Shown here piece by piece: positions 1-13,291 of a stretch of 64,000 nt of DNA (the stretch's first letter is position 1; the number at the start of each line of letters is the position of its first letter). Location of the stretch: positions 21,553,548 to 21,617,547 of the forward strand of contig NC_084772.1 in the NCBI RefSeq assembly GCF_028858725.1, read 5' to 3'. The stretch is from Colius striatus. Its lineage: Eukaryota > Chordata > Aves > Coliiformes > Coliidae. Both the position numbers and the translations under genes were made by a program. Under the pieces are notes generated by a model, which did not search any database, was not told the origin of the DNA, and saw only the letters and a list, made by a program, of their open reading frames with translations.

Positions 1-1129
1 ATAACCAGAGAAATGACTTTGCATTTCCAGCTCTGACTGGCTGGTCCCATCACAAACTGACTGCTCGGAGTGAAACTTTCCATCTCCCTCTCCTGCCATC
101 CTTCTCCAAGCCCAAGGAACCCCTGTATGTGCCATCTCTGTGCACTGCCAGAGCTTGTATGTAACCCCTGCTTCTTGCCCACATGGGACTTCACCACAAC
201 TGTGGTTCTCCTGCCTCTGCAGCCCGACTCACCAGGAACTGCAATGTGAAAAAAACAAACACACAAAAAAGGGGCAGGGGTAGGGAGTGGAAGACTTTTG
301 AAAATGCCAGCTCAGATGCAAGATTAAATGGGCAAACCATGAAGAACAGACACCAACCATCTAATAGGGAAACGTTGGACAAGTTAACATCAGTACTGTA
401 CTTAAAAACATCCAGATCCTCCCGTGGAAAGGAGGAACCACTGTTAGCAGTCCAGGGAGATGAGAAACTCGTTGTCCCCAGCTTGGGAGGGGAAGGGGGA
501 CAGTATCTGAACATGACCTCGGCGAGTACTCCTGCTTGGGAGCTGATAGACATTTGGCTTTTGCTAAACAAAATTCAGTTAACCAGAAAGAGGGAAGGGC
601 TGGTGAGGCTGCCTCGGTATCTACATTCAAATAAAACCACACTTTCGTTAAGCCAATATATCAGTCCTTCAAGGAACAGGCACCCAAGTGCCACTATCTG
701 TCCTGCCAGTGCTGGGCTGGCGGGGCAGAGCCCCAACGCACTCCCCAAACACAGGGTTGGGCTTTTTGTTTTAGCAGCCCTGACAAATACTTGGAAAGCG
801 AATCCAAAACACAGAGCAGGGCACACATCGTGTTCCTCTGAAGCTACACAGAGCGGTAGGGAAATGATTCGCCAGCAAGTGAGCCAAATGTATTGGAAAG
901 ATCCGAGCGGCGCCTGGGGTGGAAGGAAGGTGTTTTTCGCACGCTCGGGCCAATTAAGATTTCGAAGGTTTCCAAGCACACCACTCCTCTTAACCCAACA
1001 GAAGGGAACTGAGTTTAGCAACTTATTTAGGGTTTCGTTCGCTAATTTGCAAAAACAAGGAGAAATCTTCCTCTGCTCTCCAGCATCTTGTTGGGAAAGC
1101 TCTTGCCAACACACGGGTGCCGCTGCCAA

Positions 1130-1240
1130 CAGCTCAACCCGGCGTGACCCGAAGTTCTCCCTCGCGGTGCCGGCACGCTACCGCGGCGAGGCGGGGTGGG
1201 GGGAGCGAGACACGCTGCGCGGCCACGTGGAGACGGCTGA
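1130..1240. promoter_or_regulatory. Small CpG-dense patch with a CACGTG E-box
   Basis: About 110 bases carry many CpG dinucleotides in otherwise CpG-poor DNA, with a palindromic CACGTG E-box at 1224-1229. The patch is much shorter than a normal CpG island. It could be an enhancer, a weak alternative promoter or a chance GC-rich patch. The functional reading is inference only. Confidence 0.2.
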
Positions 1241-4200
1241 GGAGGCTGCTGCTATAATCCTGACATCACATTTGCTGTTCAAATGAACCCAGCTAAACCC
1301 ATGGTACGCTAAGTGACAGGCCAAGTTGAAACCAGACTAGGCTCAGGTAATGGAAAAGCTACCCCGGGACTGGAGTCTGAAAGGCAAAGCTGCACATGCG
1401 CTACGGAACTGGAGCAGATGCAAGGCTGCAGAAGTAAGGTAGCTTGTTTTCCCCCTTCCCCTTAGCACAACTAAAAATGCTACTTTGAGTGTTCTCAGTT
1501 TTAGCACTGATGATAGCTAGGTCAGAAGCCAGCCTTGGAAAGTTTTACTCAGCAGCAGCTTTAGAAACCATAAATTATCTTTAGACTGAGTTTACACACT
1601 CCCCCCTCCACAGCATGTGACTGCCAGCTCCCGTTCTCAAGGCTTCTCTTTAGACGCCGCAGACATTCTCCAAAGCCCAGGCAGAATCTTCACCTCAGGC
1701 AGACAGTTTCGGGATTACTTTTGCTAAGACAAGGGCAGACTAGGTCTGAACTCAAGCCTGAGGGTCAGGATTTTTGCCTCAGGGCTGAGATCAGAGCCAA
1801 GGAGGCAGTGCCAGAGCCAGCGAGCCTGCACGGGAGCTCAAGCCTCTCGAGCTGCATGGCCGGTAGCTTCACTTCCATCACGATGGAAGAAAACCAAGCA
1901 CAAGTCATGCAAAGTTGGGTCTCTTTGCAGGCCAAGCCTGGAAAGCTTAAAACAAAGATTTCCAAAGCTTTGTTTTGAGATGTTTTTACAAGTCTAAACC
2001 CCAAAAAGGTAATCAAAGCTGTTTTATTAGCCGAAGGCTTTCTCCCCTCCACTTGGGTCTATAGCAGAGACTTGGCAGAAACTTGAGCCCCTGAGAATTA
2101 CAGACTTACAAAATCTGAGAATAAAAACAGCAACTGGTTCCCCAAGACTCACTGAGCTCACATGGGGATGCCCCTGGAGCACACAACCCTAATCCAGGCC
2201 CACAGCTTCACACCCTTCTAGGCACAGAAGGGACTGAAACAGCCACAGGAGAAATACTACAATTTAAAAGGTTAAAATCTGGGGTTCCTTCTTTTCCTCA
2301 ACGTTTTTGGCCACTTACACAGAGAGAAGTGGGACACTACTTTGAGACAATCCTCACCAACACATAATGGCACCAATTTTTCATGTACATTGAGACCAAT
2401 CTACCAACTCCAAAATGCATCTCTGGAGTGGAGAGTCATTGCACTGCTGACTTAGACCTAACACCAAGGTACCCACACAGCTTGGCTGTGATGCCAGGAA
2501 CGAGCCAGTCTGTGTGGAAAGTAGAGATGTCCTCGCCCGATGCCATTTGAGTGCTTGAGGCACATGGAGTTGTGCTGCCCACAGCTTTGCTCCTCCCTGG
2601 GTCTCCAGCTGCCTCTGCTGAACAGTGATGCTGATGGCAGCTACCTCTGTTTCCAACAGCACACCAAACTCGGGCATATCTGGCTCCAACAAGTTTTTGA
2701 TGGGCTTTCAGCATGGTAGCATTTGGGGACAACTCCAGGAGAAAGGCAGATGTTTGATTCAGTAGCTGTCATTCATGGGCTAAAGTGAGAACATCTGCCA
2801 CTTTCCTCTCCAAGTGAGCTGCTCACGGTCAGAAAATCCTGCATCTGAAACCACATTTCTCAAAGAACTTCTCTGAAGCCCTGTGGGAGTAACACTGACA
2901 CAGCTCAAAGGTTTGAGGGAGGTCTGGAGAGGTGAGTGGCACACAGGAGCTCTCTGGGAACACTTACAGGTACCTAAACTGTACAGATGCTTTAGCCTCA
3001 TGTCCAATAGGAAACCCTGGGATGTATGTGAAGCTGAATTCAAACCCTCAAACGACATCAGGCCGTGGTGGGGCTCAGAAATTAACACAAGGTAAGGCAA
3101 AATCTGCCAGACAGGGATTAGCCGAGAAACCCCTGCTGGGAACTAGAGTGAGTGCCAAATTGTGACAAGAGATTAATACTTTCAGAGGCATTACCACTAC
3201 AAAACATCTGAAGGAAGAATGTTACTCTTGAATTCTTCCTGCCTTGGAGTTCATGTGCTTACTGTCGCATGCAGGCAGAGCAAGGTACAACTGTGCTGAG
3301 CAGCAGGGAGACTGTGCCCAGGTATTTTTAATACCCATTCCAGCAAAGAGCAACACACTTCTCCTGTGCCATATATCATTGCAAAAATTAAGATATCCTA
3401 GAGATAATTTCACAGGCATTTCTGGCAAGCACTAATTAAATACAAAAAAACCCCCGTCTTCCAGAATGTTCTGGACGTTTCTGTAAGTGCTCTTCTCTGT
3501 ACCATGCTAATGGCTGTAATACAACACAGGTACTGCTGAATTTACAAGCTCCAACAAATCCCTCTAAGGCAGCGGTTTCAACAAACACTAAGTAGGATCC
3601 CTAAACTTTATTATCAAAGGAAAATGCCTGAAAGAAAAAAAAACCCTCTTAGAACATTCTTTTTGCCCATTGTCAGAAAATTCAAGCCCTTGGCCACATC
3701 CCTCATTTTCATTTTCCTGCACACTCTTTCAGATCTGGGTTTGGCAGTGCCCGCAGCGGGCTCTGACTCGGGATCTGTCCACACATTCCAGCAATAAATG
3801 ACACTAACTGAAGTCATTCTTTAAAATATCTGTCTCACATAATTCTTTCACTGTTTCGATTCTCACTGACTTGCCCCCACAGTGCTGGGATGAAGTCATA
3901 AATTATATGCCCTGCCACTCAATTTTCTCCGATTGTTTGGTAGAATCTCTCCACTAATAACCAGCGATCATCAGCCACCTCATGGCTTAAGTGGTTTCCA
4001 ATCATGAAAGATTTATCCAGTGGGACTTCCAGTCAATCACAGAGACACTGAAATGGCTATCAGGCGCTCTCATCTCGAGACCACAAGACAAGCAGACAGA
4101 CTCCAGAGACGAGAGAAAGCAGATCAGAGAGCTGACTCCAGACACCCAAAAATCAGAGGAAAGCTGCAACAGCCTCATACTCAAACCCCACCCGTGTTTG

Positions 4201-7200
4201 TCTGTGGGAGAAAATAAAAAACCCAGGTCCACAGCACAATCTGAGCTCTAAAGAAATTCACCTGGGCCATGGCACATCCAGAAAACCAAGTACATCCAGG
4301 GACAAACCATTTGCTGGCATGATCCACAGAGAAGAACGTTCCCTGCCTAAGGCAGGAGGCCAAGGCAGTGCCCCACAGCTGCCTTCAAATTCCCCACTGG
4401 AGAACTACCCTGCATGCTAAATGTCAGCCACTGTCCCAAGGCAACAGCACTCTCACCCATCAGGACAAAAAAGCGAGCTGTCTTCTGTGTACAGGCTTTG
4501 AGAGGTCAAACTCCTCCCAAAAACCAGGCCACTGAAGATGGACACTCAAGGAACAGTATTTATCCTCCAAGGGAAGGGAAAGGTCTGACCTGTACATCTG
4601 GCTCTACACGAAAAATCAAGTTGAGAAGAGAGAAAAGAGATAATATGTGCTAACTACACGGGTTCTCAGATCCAAGCTGCAGATACACCCACGAGTATGA
4701 GTTAAAACCAACTGCAATCTTGTCAGGCTCTTTCCTCCCCAAACCCAGCAGACAGTCCCAAGAGTGCAACAAGGAAACCTGCATGCCTGACATCTCACAC
4801 CTACAGCCTCCAGAAGTAAACCTGGAGCATCCCTGCAGTGCCTGCTGTTAACAGGCACACTGGGATGGAGCCCTTCCTTGTGGAAAACTCAGATGCAGAA
4901 AAGGCTTGTTTCAGAGAGAGAACTAATGTTTCTGCTGCACTCTTGTCTCATCCTGCTCACGTACAACTGATTAAAATCCACTAAAACTAAGCAGCTACTA
5001 CCATAAGCATAAAAGATGGCTGGGATGGAATGGATCACCGACACCAGATACAACAGGAGACGTCAGAGACAACTGGGCAAGTCCGGGCCGTGACATTACA
5101 CTTGCACAATTCTCTCCCTCACACAGCTATTTAAAAGCAGCCTCCCAGTGACCGAGCGTGCCCGAATCACGGGACACAGCCATGGGGAATTAATCGCTCC
5201 AGAACGAAAACTACAAGAGTAAGCACAATTTATTTTGCCACATTCTTAAAATGAAATAAGAAAACATTTAAACACTACAGCTTATTTAGATAATACACAC
5301 TGGAAGACATGTTTTACTGCTGGCAGCTTGAAAGAAAAGAACATAATTACAATTCCAAGCATGAAATGAGCTCCCTTCCACACATGCCTGAACCAAGTCT
5401 AACTGTTTCACCAGCTGTAGTGAATCAAAGCAGGCAGAATTAAACAGAAAGGACCTAGAAGCAGCAGCTCTCGATGCCTTTAACCTAGTAATTGCATGGC
5501 ACCTGGATCCGGAAGGACTGTGGAGGCTTTAGCAGTTGCAGATGTGCAGCTGATGTGGTGCACAGAGCATTTGATCTCCCTGGAATGCAGGACCCCGAAC
5601 AATGCATCTGTGTGCTGGCCCACCACACGCCCGGGTGTGGGCCCGGGGGATATATAAAAGCTAACATTATACTGCAATTGAAAAGAAAAAAGCCACAGCA
5701 TGAGCTTGACTGTTGTTTAACTAAGAGAAAAACAATAGCAGCTTTGGTCTTAACTATCTGCCACAATGACCACTGGCCACTTCCAGATACAGTCTTTGTT
5801 CAAGGACTTCCATACTACAGCAGCAGCCTAAAATTAAAGGTACAAAGGGAGCTACTGAACATAAACCCACCATGACATCTGCATCTCCGACTTGTCAGAC
5901 AAATAGCTGCAACAGCTCTAAACCAGAGTTATTTGTATTATGGCCCTACAGCAAAATCAAGTCCTGAGTCTCCCCAGGTTTGAACGGTGAGCCTGATGCA
6001 GAAGCCCACTCGTCTCATGCTTCACATTGGTTCCACGTCGGCTTTCTTCAAAGGGTGCAAGTCCTCACAACACACCATCAGAAAATAAATCCCTGATAAG
6101 ACTCTGCTGAAAATCCAAGCCTAGCTTCACACAGGGACCTCGAGAAAGCCCCTGGACGTGGGCGCTGTGGCCTTGCCTCCAGCTCTGCTGGGAGCAGGGA
6201 GCAGCTGGGCACGCTGCCTTGGCCGCAAGCACCACCCGCACACAGCGACACGGCCATCCCTCCAGCCAGAGCACTTACATCACTCACACAGCAACACAAA
6301 GCTGATTTAAAGAACAAAAATAAACTATGCAAGAGTTAACATTGTTAGACTAAGAGTAACTCTAAGCTCGATCCTGTATTTGAATAGAGATTGCCACAAG
6401 AACTTCATTCTTTTGAGATGAGTAGCTGGAAAGCTGCTGCCTGTGTTTCTTCTGCCGGGAATGATGGGGAAGCCCAACCTGAAAGGTTTATGAATTTGTT
6501 CCGACCTCCAGTATCACCAGGGCAATAACCTTACCAGTACAAAAGCTTCAGCACTGCTGATAGAGAACTATTCTTACTGTGTCCAGGAAAACAAGAAGAT
6601 GACAACACTCTCAGCTGAAAGAAGCAGACGTTTCCCCTTTCAGTCCGTAAATACTCATAGATGTATTTTCAAAAGTTGGCCTGGTTTTGAAGCAAAAGCA
6701 GAAGCACTCGCCTCATCACCTCCAGCAGAGTCACAGACCATCTTGTGTTGCTGCACAGTGCTGTTTGCACCCTCACAGCATGTTTCAGGCTGGCACTAAC
6801 AGATCACCAACATGGTCACCAGCCTGCAAGCACAACATCCCCCCGAGCTCAGCCTGGCCTGCACCGGCAGGTATGGGGCTGTCAGCTCCACAGGCTGAGC
6901 ATTGCTGTGTGCCCAGCTGCTCAATCATTCCCCACCACCAACACAGAGTTAAGCATGAGTTAATGCCCCAGGACCAGAGACACAGCAAGACGACAACTGC
7001 TCAGAGCTCCAACATATCAACCCAAGAAGGTTTCTGTACTGGATAAGAGCTGCTCCCTGACACCCACATGTGACATGGCCGAGGCAGCCAGGCCTGGCTG
7101 TGTCCTCTCCTCCTCCTCTCATCGATGTTTCCACAGCAAATGAGAACAGCCTGAGAACAGCCTGGCACACAGATCACTGGCTTAAGAACATGACCTCAAG

Positions 7201-9528
7201 AGAGGACACAAGCAGCTTGGGAGGGATGGGTGTAGTCTTCTGCTACGTACTCAGAAGGCAAAAGCAAAGCAGCTCATATAAAAGACAGTTTAAGGTCACT
7301 TTTGTACCATTTTAGCTGAATTCCAATGTAATATTTAAATTGCAGTGATTTCAATTGCTGCAGTTCTGGCCAGCATAAGCAGCTAAATATAAAAAGTTTT
7401 TATATAGGATTAGCTACAATAAACTGAAAAGAAACAAACCAAACAAAAAGGAGGAACACTGTATAAAAATTACACAAACCTTAGTGTACATTAAGATATA
7501 TAAACACACATATCGACTTGTTCTGCCTTAAATCATCTCTGCTACAGCAATCTTTCCTTCCCCATTTTTCAACCCCAAAAGAATTACCATTTCTTTCCAG
7601 ACAAGGATTTCTGCCAACATTCTGGAGGGCTGAAGTCCAAACCACACATAGTTCAACAACAGCAGAGTTGAACAAAAAGGAAAACTATAGCTTGGGTTTC
7701 AGGGGTTTGGGTTTTGGGGTTTTTTAATGATACCTTCTGAAAGTATGGCTGAGCAGGGGAAAAAAGACGACAAGTCATTGATTAATTCCAGAGTAATGGA
7801 GAAGTTTATAGCATGCTGGAATCTATGTCCTACTAAGTTTATCAGATTTATCACTATCCTTCAGTGTGTAAACTCGAGGTGGCTCTACAGAAAGCACGCA
7901 CTGCTCTGCCATGGCCGAGAGGCCACAAACTAATGCTTGTACAGGCAAGGGTTTCATAACTAGGTCAAAGCCAGGGGAGGGTGGGGGGAAGTTTTAAATT
8001 CCTACTCACACAGCAGAAAAAGCCAGGATCAACCTTCTTTCCCAGGGATCCCCAAGGTCTTAACAGGGAAAAAAATTCCAGCTTTGCAAAACTGCAAAAT
8101 ACATCCCTCTTTCAACAGCTTTTAATTGAAGTGTCTCCAGGACCACGTCTTGAATGCTGACCAAACCTCCTCCCAAGCTACAGAGCACAGCTCGCTACTG
8201 TCACCCTTGGAAGTGCAAGGTTTTCAGTCATGAAAACCAAACCTGCATCTGCATGGAGGGAAAACTCGGAAGAGCCCCAGCAGGCACGGAACAGAGGCGT
8301 GCAGGCAGCCGCTGCGCTGCTCTGAGGTATTGGACATGTTTCACCGGTTTTCACCTTCAAAAGCTAAAGCCATGAACACTTACGGTTTTAACAAAAAATG
8401 TCTCACTACTGTGCCCAGTACACTCTGTCCTCCTTGTTTATATCCCAGAGCTGTTCCAGAGAAATTTAATAAGGACTCTACCAAAAAAAAGAGAGAGAAA
8501 AAAAAGAAGTCTAGTGCTTTCTTCATTCCTCTGAGCTACTGTAAATCAAATATGAACACAGAAACTGCTTCAGTGAGCGGAGGAAGCCTCTGCATGGGGA
8601 AGAGGTTTCTTATTTTTTGTGAACTGAAGTTTCACTAACAAAAGCATTCACTTCAGTGACACCTAACCTTAAAGCCCACTCTCCCTGGGGCAGCAGGGGT
8701 AGCCACAGCACAGTATTCAGAGGGCAGCTAGGCTTGCTGGTGACCCTGGTCAAAGTGGACCATCTGGATGGTAATGCTACAAAAAACCCTTATAACTTGC
8801 AAACTGATTTGAACTCCCCCCCTTCACCACCTTAATTTAGCACTACAACTCACTAGGTCTAAGTCTACAACAACAGCAGCACCTTGGAGGAAGCAAGATT
8901 TCAAACTCTCAGCTTGAGGCACCAGGAAGGACCACCAATAACTGACCAACCCAGCAGATAATCGCTTCACTGACAGCTATTTTGGTGTGTGCAGAACCGT
9001 CAAAGTTGAGCTTTTCTGTTCACATAATTTGCTTGCTAAATTTTGCTTCAGTGCCCAGAGGCATTTGGGCATCCAGCGCTGAGAAACAATGATGCTTCAG
9101 CCAAGACATGCGTGGTGCACAGCGCCCTGCAAGCACGTCACTGGGATTCCAGGCTACTGCTATGCACAACTCATTGCTCTAGCTATCTGTTTGGAAGATC
9201 CCATTAATCCCCTTGCTCATCATTGCCTCAGCTTACACAGGAGTGTCTCAAAGCTTGGTGTCCTTTCGCAAGTATGAAAGAAAATAGATTAGGCAGCTCT
9301 GCAGAGTGCTGGGGGAAGAGACACTGTCACAGCCCGCGTTCCTGTCAGCAAAGCAGGTACAAAGCATCACTGGGACTAATGAAAATCTCCCCTTGGTTCC
9401 CATCTCACACTCCTTTCAGACCATGGGAATTAGCCCCAATAACAGGTCTCTTGGTACAGGAAGCCCAGTCTGCATTTCAACTGTGGACAACCTTGAAATA
9501 GGGGACAGTTAAAAATCCATCTGCATGT

Positions 9529-9543
9529 ACACACACACACACA
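9529..9543. repeat. (AC)n microsatellite
   Basis: Seven AC units plus one extra A, uninterrupted. This is a short simple repeat of the kind common in vertebrate introns. Confidence 0.9.
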
Positions 9544-12500
9544 GCTGCATCTGGACAGCCAGAGCTATGTAGGGACCTTAAACATTTTCCTACCTTCAGC
9601 AAGACTGAGGTTAAGTAAAGGAGGACAGTTTCTCTATCTTTAACCCAACCTTCGAGTACCTAATTCATATATTCAGGCTCTCCTTACATTAAAGCACTAA
9701 ATAACCAAGACACTGCAGAAAGAAAGAAAGGAGAATTCAGCTTTGCAATACCTCACTGAATGCAAAGCCCAGAGGAACTGCTACATCCCTCTGCCAGCTC
9801 GTTCTGACAGAGATTTCCTTTTAGACTGTTGGAAAAGCACCGTTAAAAAACAGAGGAAAAAAAGCCTTCAGGACTGGCCAGCTGCTATGGCCAGATGCAG
9901 TCCTAACTGCTGACAGGAAGAGAATACATGATGGTTTTTGTAACAGATTTGTTTTCATTATTTTGTTTTGTCACATTATTTACTACCTGTTGTCATTTGA
10001 TTCTTACTTCATACAGTTTTTATATAGCATTTAAATCTGTGTCTTGCTGCTAACTAACATCTACAGTAAAATAACAAATAGACTTACTGTCAGGCTCTGA
10101 CAGTAGTTGCTCAAGATAATTCAGAAGCAGTGAAGTTGGTTTATTCCTTTATTACCCAATAGCAAAGCTTGCTTTCATTAAAACTCTCAGAAGTTAAAGT
10201 CCCAAAGCAAAGCTCTCCAACAAATGTTTTTTCCACTAACTTAAAATACATTTCTGTGAATATTTATTTCCTACATTATCTCCAACCCAAATGTGTATTC
10301 CTATTACAACACTTAATTCCAATTAAGAAAATGTTGAAAGGCTTCCTGCAAAAAAACAAATACAGGATATTGGCAAGACTACAAGAATGAGGTAAAAACT
10401 ACTGAAGACAACAAAATCATTTTCTTGTGACTGTGTAACATAAAACGGAAGCACATTTCTTACACGACACCAGCAATACGTCCAGGTCCAGCAGAAAATA
10501 ACCAGAGCTCTTCAGCATGGACCTTGGAATCCTTGTGACATTACTTTAAATGGCAGAAAAAAAAATATAAAAGGATAGAAAATACCAAAATCAAAGAACT
10601 GCTCCTGCCATACCTGCACACACCCAAACTGACCAGCCCCTCTCAGCTTTGCAGCTCCTCCAAGTTCCCACCCATGTTGTGTGTTGTTGGCATCTGGCCG
10701 ACTGTTCAAGTTCAGCTGCACCAGGCTGCAAGTCAGCCTTGGGGAGAAGCTCCAGGAGCCCAAGTGCACATAAACACACCTCACACTGCCATCCTGCCTT
10801 CCACTCAACTGGGAAACACAGCAAGTGGCAGGACTTGAGGGAAGTCAGAACTCGGGTTAAATGTCAGCTGAACCACCTGAAGCCAAGAAAAAGCACAGGT
10901 AACGTCCTCTTAAAAACCCCTGAGCTCTGCCCCATGGAGCCCAAACCCTGCTGTGAGATGCACGACAACTTTTCACTAATGACTCTTCCTAAAAACCTCT
11001 GAAGTATGGAAGCATTAAGATCTTCCAAGGGTACACAAGGAATTGACAGTGCCATGCCAGGTCCTTTGTTTATGGCAGCTACAGCCACTAGAACAACAGA
11101 CACACTGTTCTGGGCTTCCTTGTCAACCCTTGGAGACCATTCCTGTCCTACAAATCCTCCAGATCATTAATCACATTCAGGACTAAACCCTTCAAGAGCA
11201 TCTCCTGTTTCTTCATTGTATCAAGGCTGCAGTGGCAGGCACAGGACCCACCCCCAGCTGAGTGCTGCTCCCAGTCTTCCCCCACACACACTGCTCGAGC
11301 CTTTCCAGGAGAGCCCACAGAGACACAAGACGCAGCAGTGTGTGTCTGAGCCAAGACAGGGCTGGTCAGGTCTCTGCAGCTCGTGTGATATTGCAATATT
11401 GCATTGTATCATAGTCCAGAGTCCAGACATGCACATCTCAAACTCCATCAAAATCCAACAGTTGTTCTTTAGATCAGACAAAACCCAACTCTGGACAACG
11501 GTGGCAAGGGCACAGAGGGTATAAAGCTGGGAAAGCCGGACAGCACCTCGACAGAGCCCTCAGGCATACACTCTTAGTTCAGATAACCACCAAAACAAAC
11601 ATTCAGAAAAATGAACTCCAGTGCCACGGTAAGGGAGAGAATAAAAACTCTGAAGAGCAGCTGGCCTCAGGCTGCAGAGTCCTTCGGTATTACACAAGTG
11701 TCATCACCACCCGCCACATGACAGCACTGAAGACAACCCCAGTAACTGGGATCTCATGTCCCAGAGCTCTAACATCATTATTTGATGTCAATGCACTTTG
11801 ATTCTGCAGTTTAGGAGTGAAAGCCCAGCCCCAGTAACTCAGGGTACAACACACAGTAGTCTGTCTGTCTGACAATCAATGTTGTTTGATGTTCCCTTGC
11901 CTCCCCACAACAAGGACCAGAGCTGCCCCCAGATCCCCTCTCCCACTGTGACCCCAGCTATCATCACCAGCAACTTGCCCTCAGAACCCCCAAAGCCAGC
12001 CCACTGGGTTATTGATTCACTAGGGTGAAAATAAAGAAATAAAGAATAAGTACCCATGGCAAGTTCTACTTGCAAAAGCAAACACAACATCATTTACAGT
12101 GGCAACTTCCTAAAATGAACCGTGCACATGCCTACCTTCTCCTTTGAACCCAGAAAGCTGGAGTTACACAAGCACATTCCTGTTTGATAAGGGAGCCCCA
12201 TGCAGTGACTTCACCAGAAATAGCTAGGGTGCTCCAAAGTAACCTCTACTATTGATAACTACTCCAATTTAAATTTCAAATAAATGTAGAAGAAAGATTA
12301 AAGAAAGAATGTGGTTCTGCCTTTCCAGCACTGGGGAGATGTTTGTCTTTTGTAATGAGGGAGCCCAGAAACATAACAAGGGAGAAGATTTATACTCAAG
12401 CTCCTCAAAAAACAAACCCAAACTTGAAATAAAGAATGAATTACTGATTTTCACAGCTACTTAGTGGTAGGAGCAGATGGTTACAGGCAATAGTATTGAC

Positions 12501-13261
12501 AACTTAACAAGCTTCCACCCCCAAAGGTGAGCTACCAAGTCTGTTCCAAATTCAGAGTTAAAAACATTACAGCTGAGACCACCGCTCTTGGGGGAAGCAG
12601 AGAGCTTCAGGAAGTCCTATGGTGCTTCAGCAGTCTGCTCTACTCACCGCTGTGTTCTGCCACAGCCCTCATCAAAGAGCTGTGACCTCCCAAAACACCT
12701 TGACACGGCTGCCCATGGCCATCTGCCCGCACCTGGGATGAGCCTGAGCAGTGGTGAAGGCAGGCAATATGGATTAAACAGTTCTGAGTAAAAGCAGAGC
12801 TTTAGGTATTTGGCTACCAAACCAAAGCCACTTCTCAAGAGTGAAGCACCTGTCATGCCAGCTTCCCAAAGTGCCAGGGCACTGAGAGAGGCTCCAGCAA
12901 TTCAAGCCCTCAGAGCCTCTGCCATGGTAGGCATGAGCCACAGTCTGCATCCTTGCTCCCTTCAAAGTCCACAAGGAGATGCAAGTTTCTGCAAAACACC
13001 CAAGAAATCCCTTCTCCCACCTCTTTCACATCTCCAGCATCTGGAAGCAATTAGCACATGCAGTCCCAACCCAAGACCAACATACTAATTAAAACATAAA
13101 CTGGTTTCATACAGTTCAATGAAGTTATCTTTGAATTTCCAGAGAAGTCCAGCAACTACTATAAAACAGGAATAACACAGAGCATTGTGGAAGTGTCATA
13201 ACACAAAAAAACACTTCCCCCACCTCTAAAGAACTCAGAGGTTTGAATGTCAAAATGACCA

Positions 13262-13291
13262 GGCTCACAATTACCTGGCTCACAATTACCT
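13262..13291. repeat. 15-bp direct tandem duplication
   Basis: The unit GGCTCACAATTACCT occurs twice back to back, at 13262-13276 and 13277-13291, with no mismatch. The perfect identity suggests a recent local duplication. It overlaps no recognised gene. Confidence 0.85.

Noticed and set aside
3263-3295. 33-base minus-strand block with good acceptor and GTAAGC donor
   Set aside because: Too short and unsupported; splice-like pairs of this quality occur by chance several times in 43 kb.
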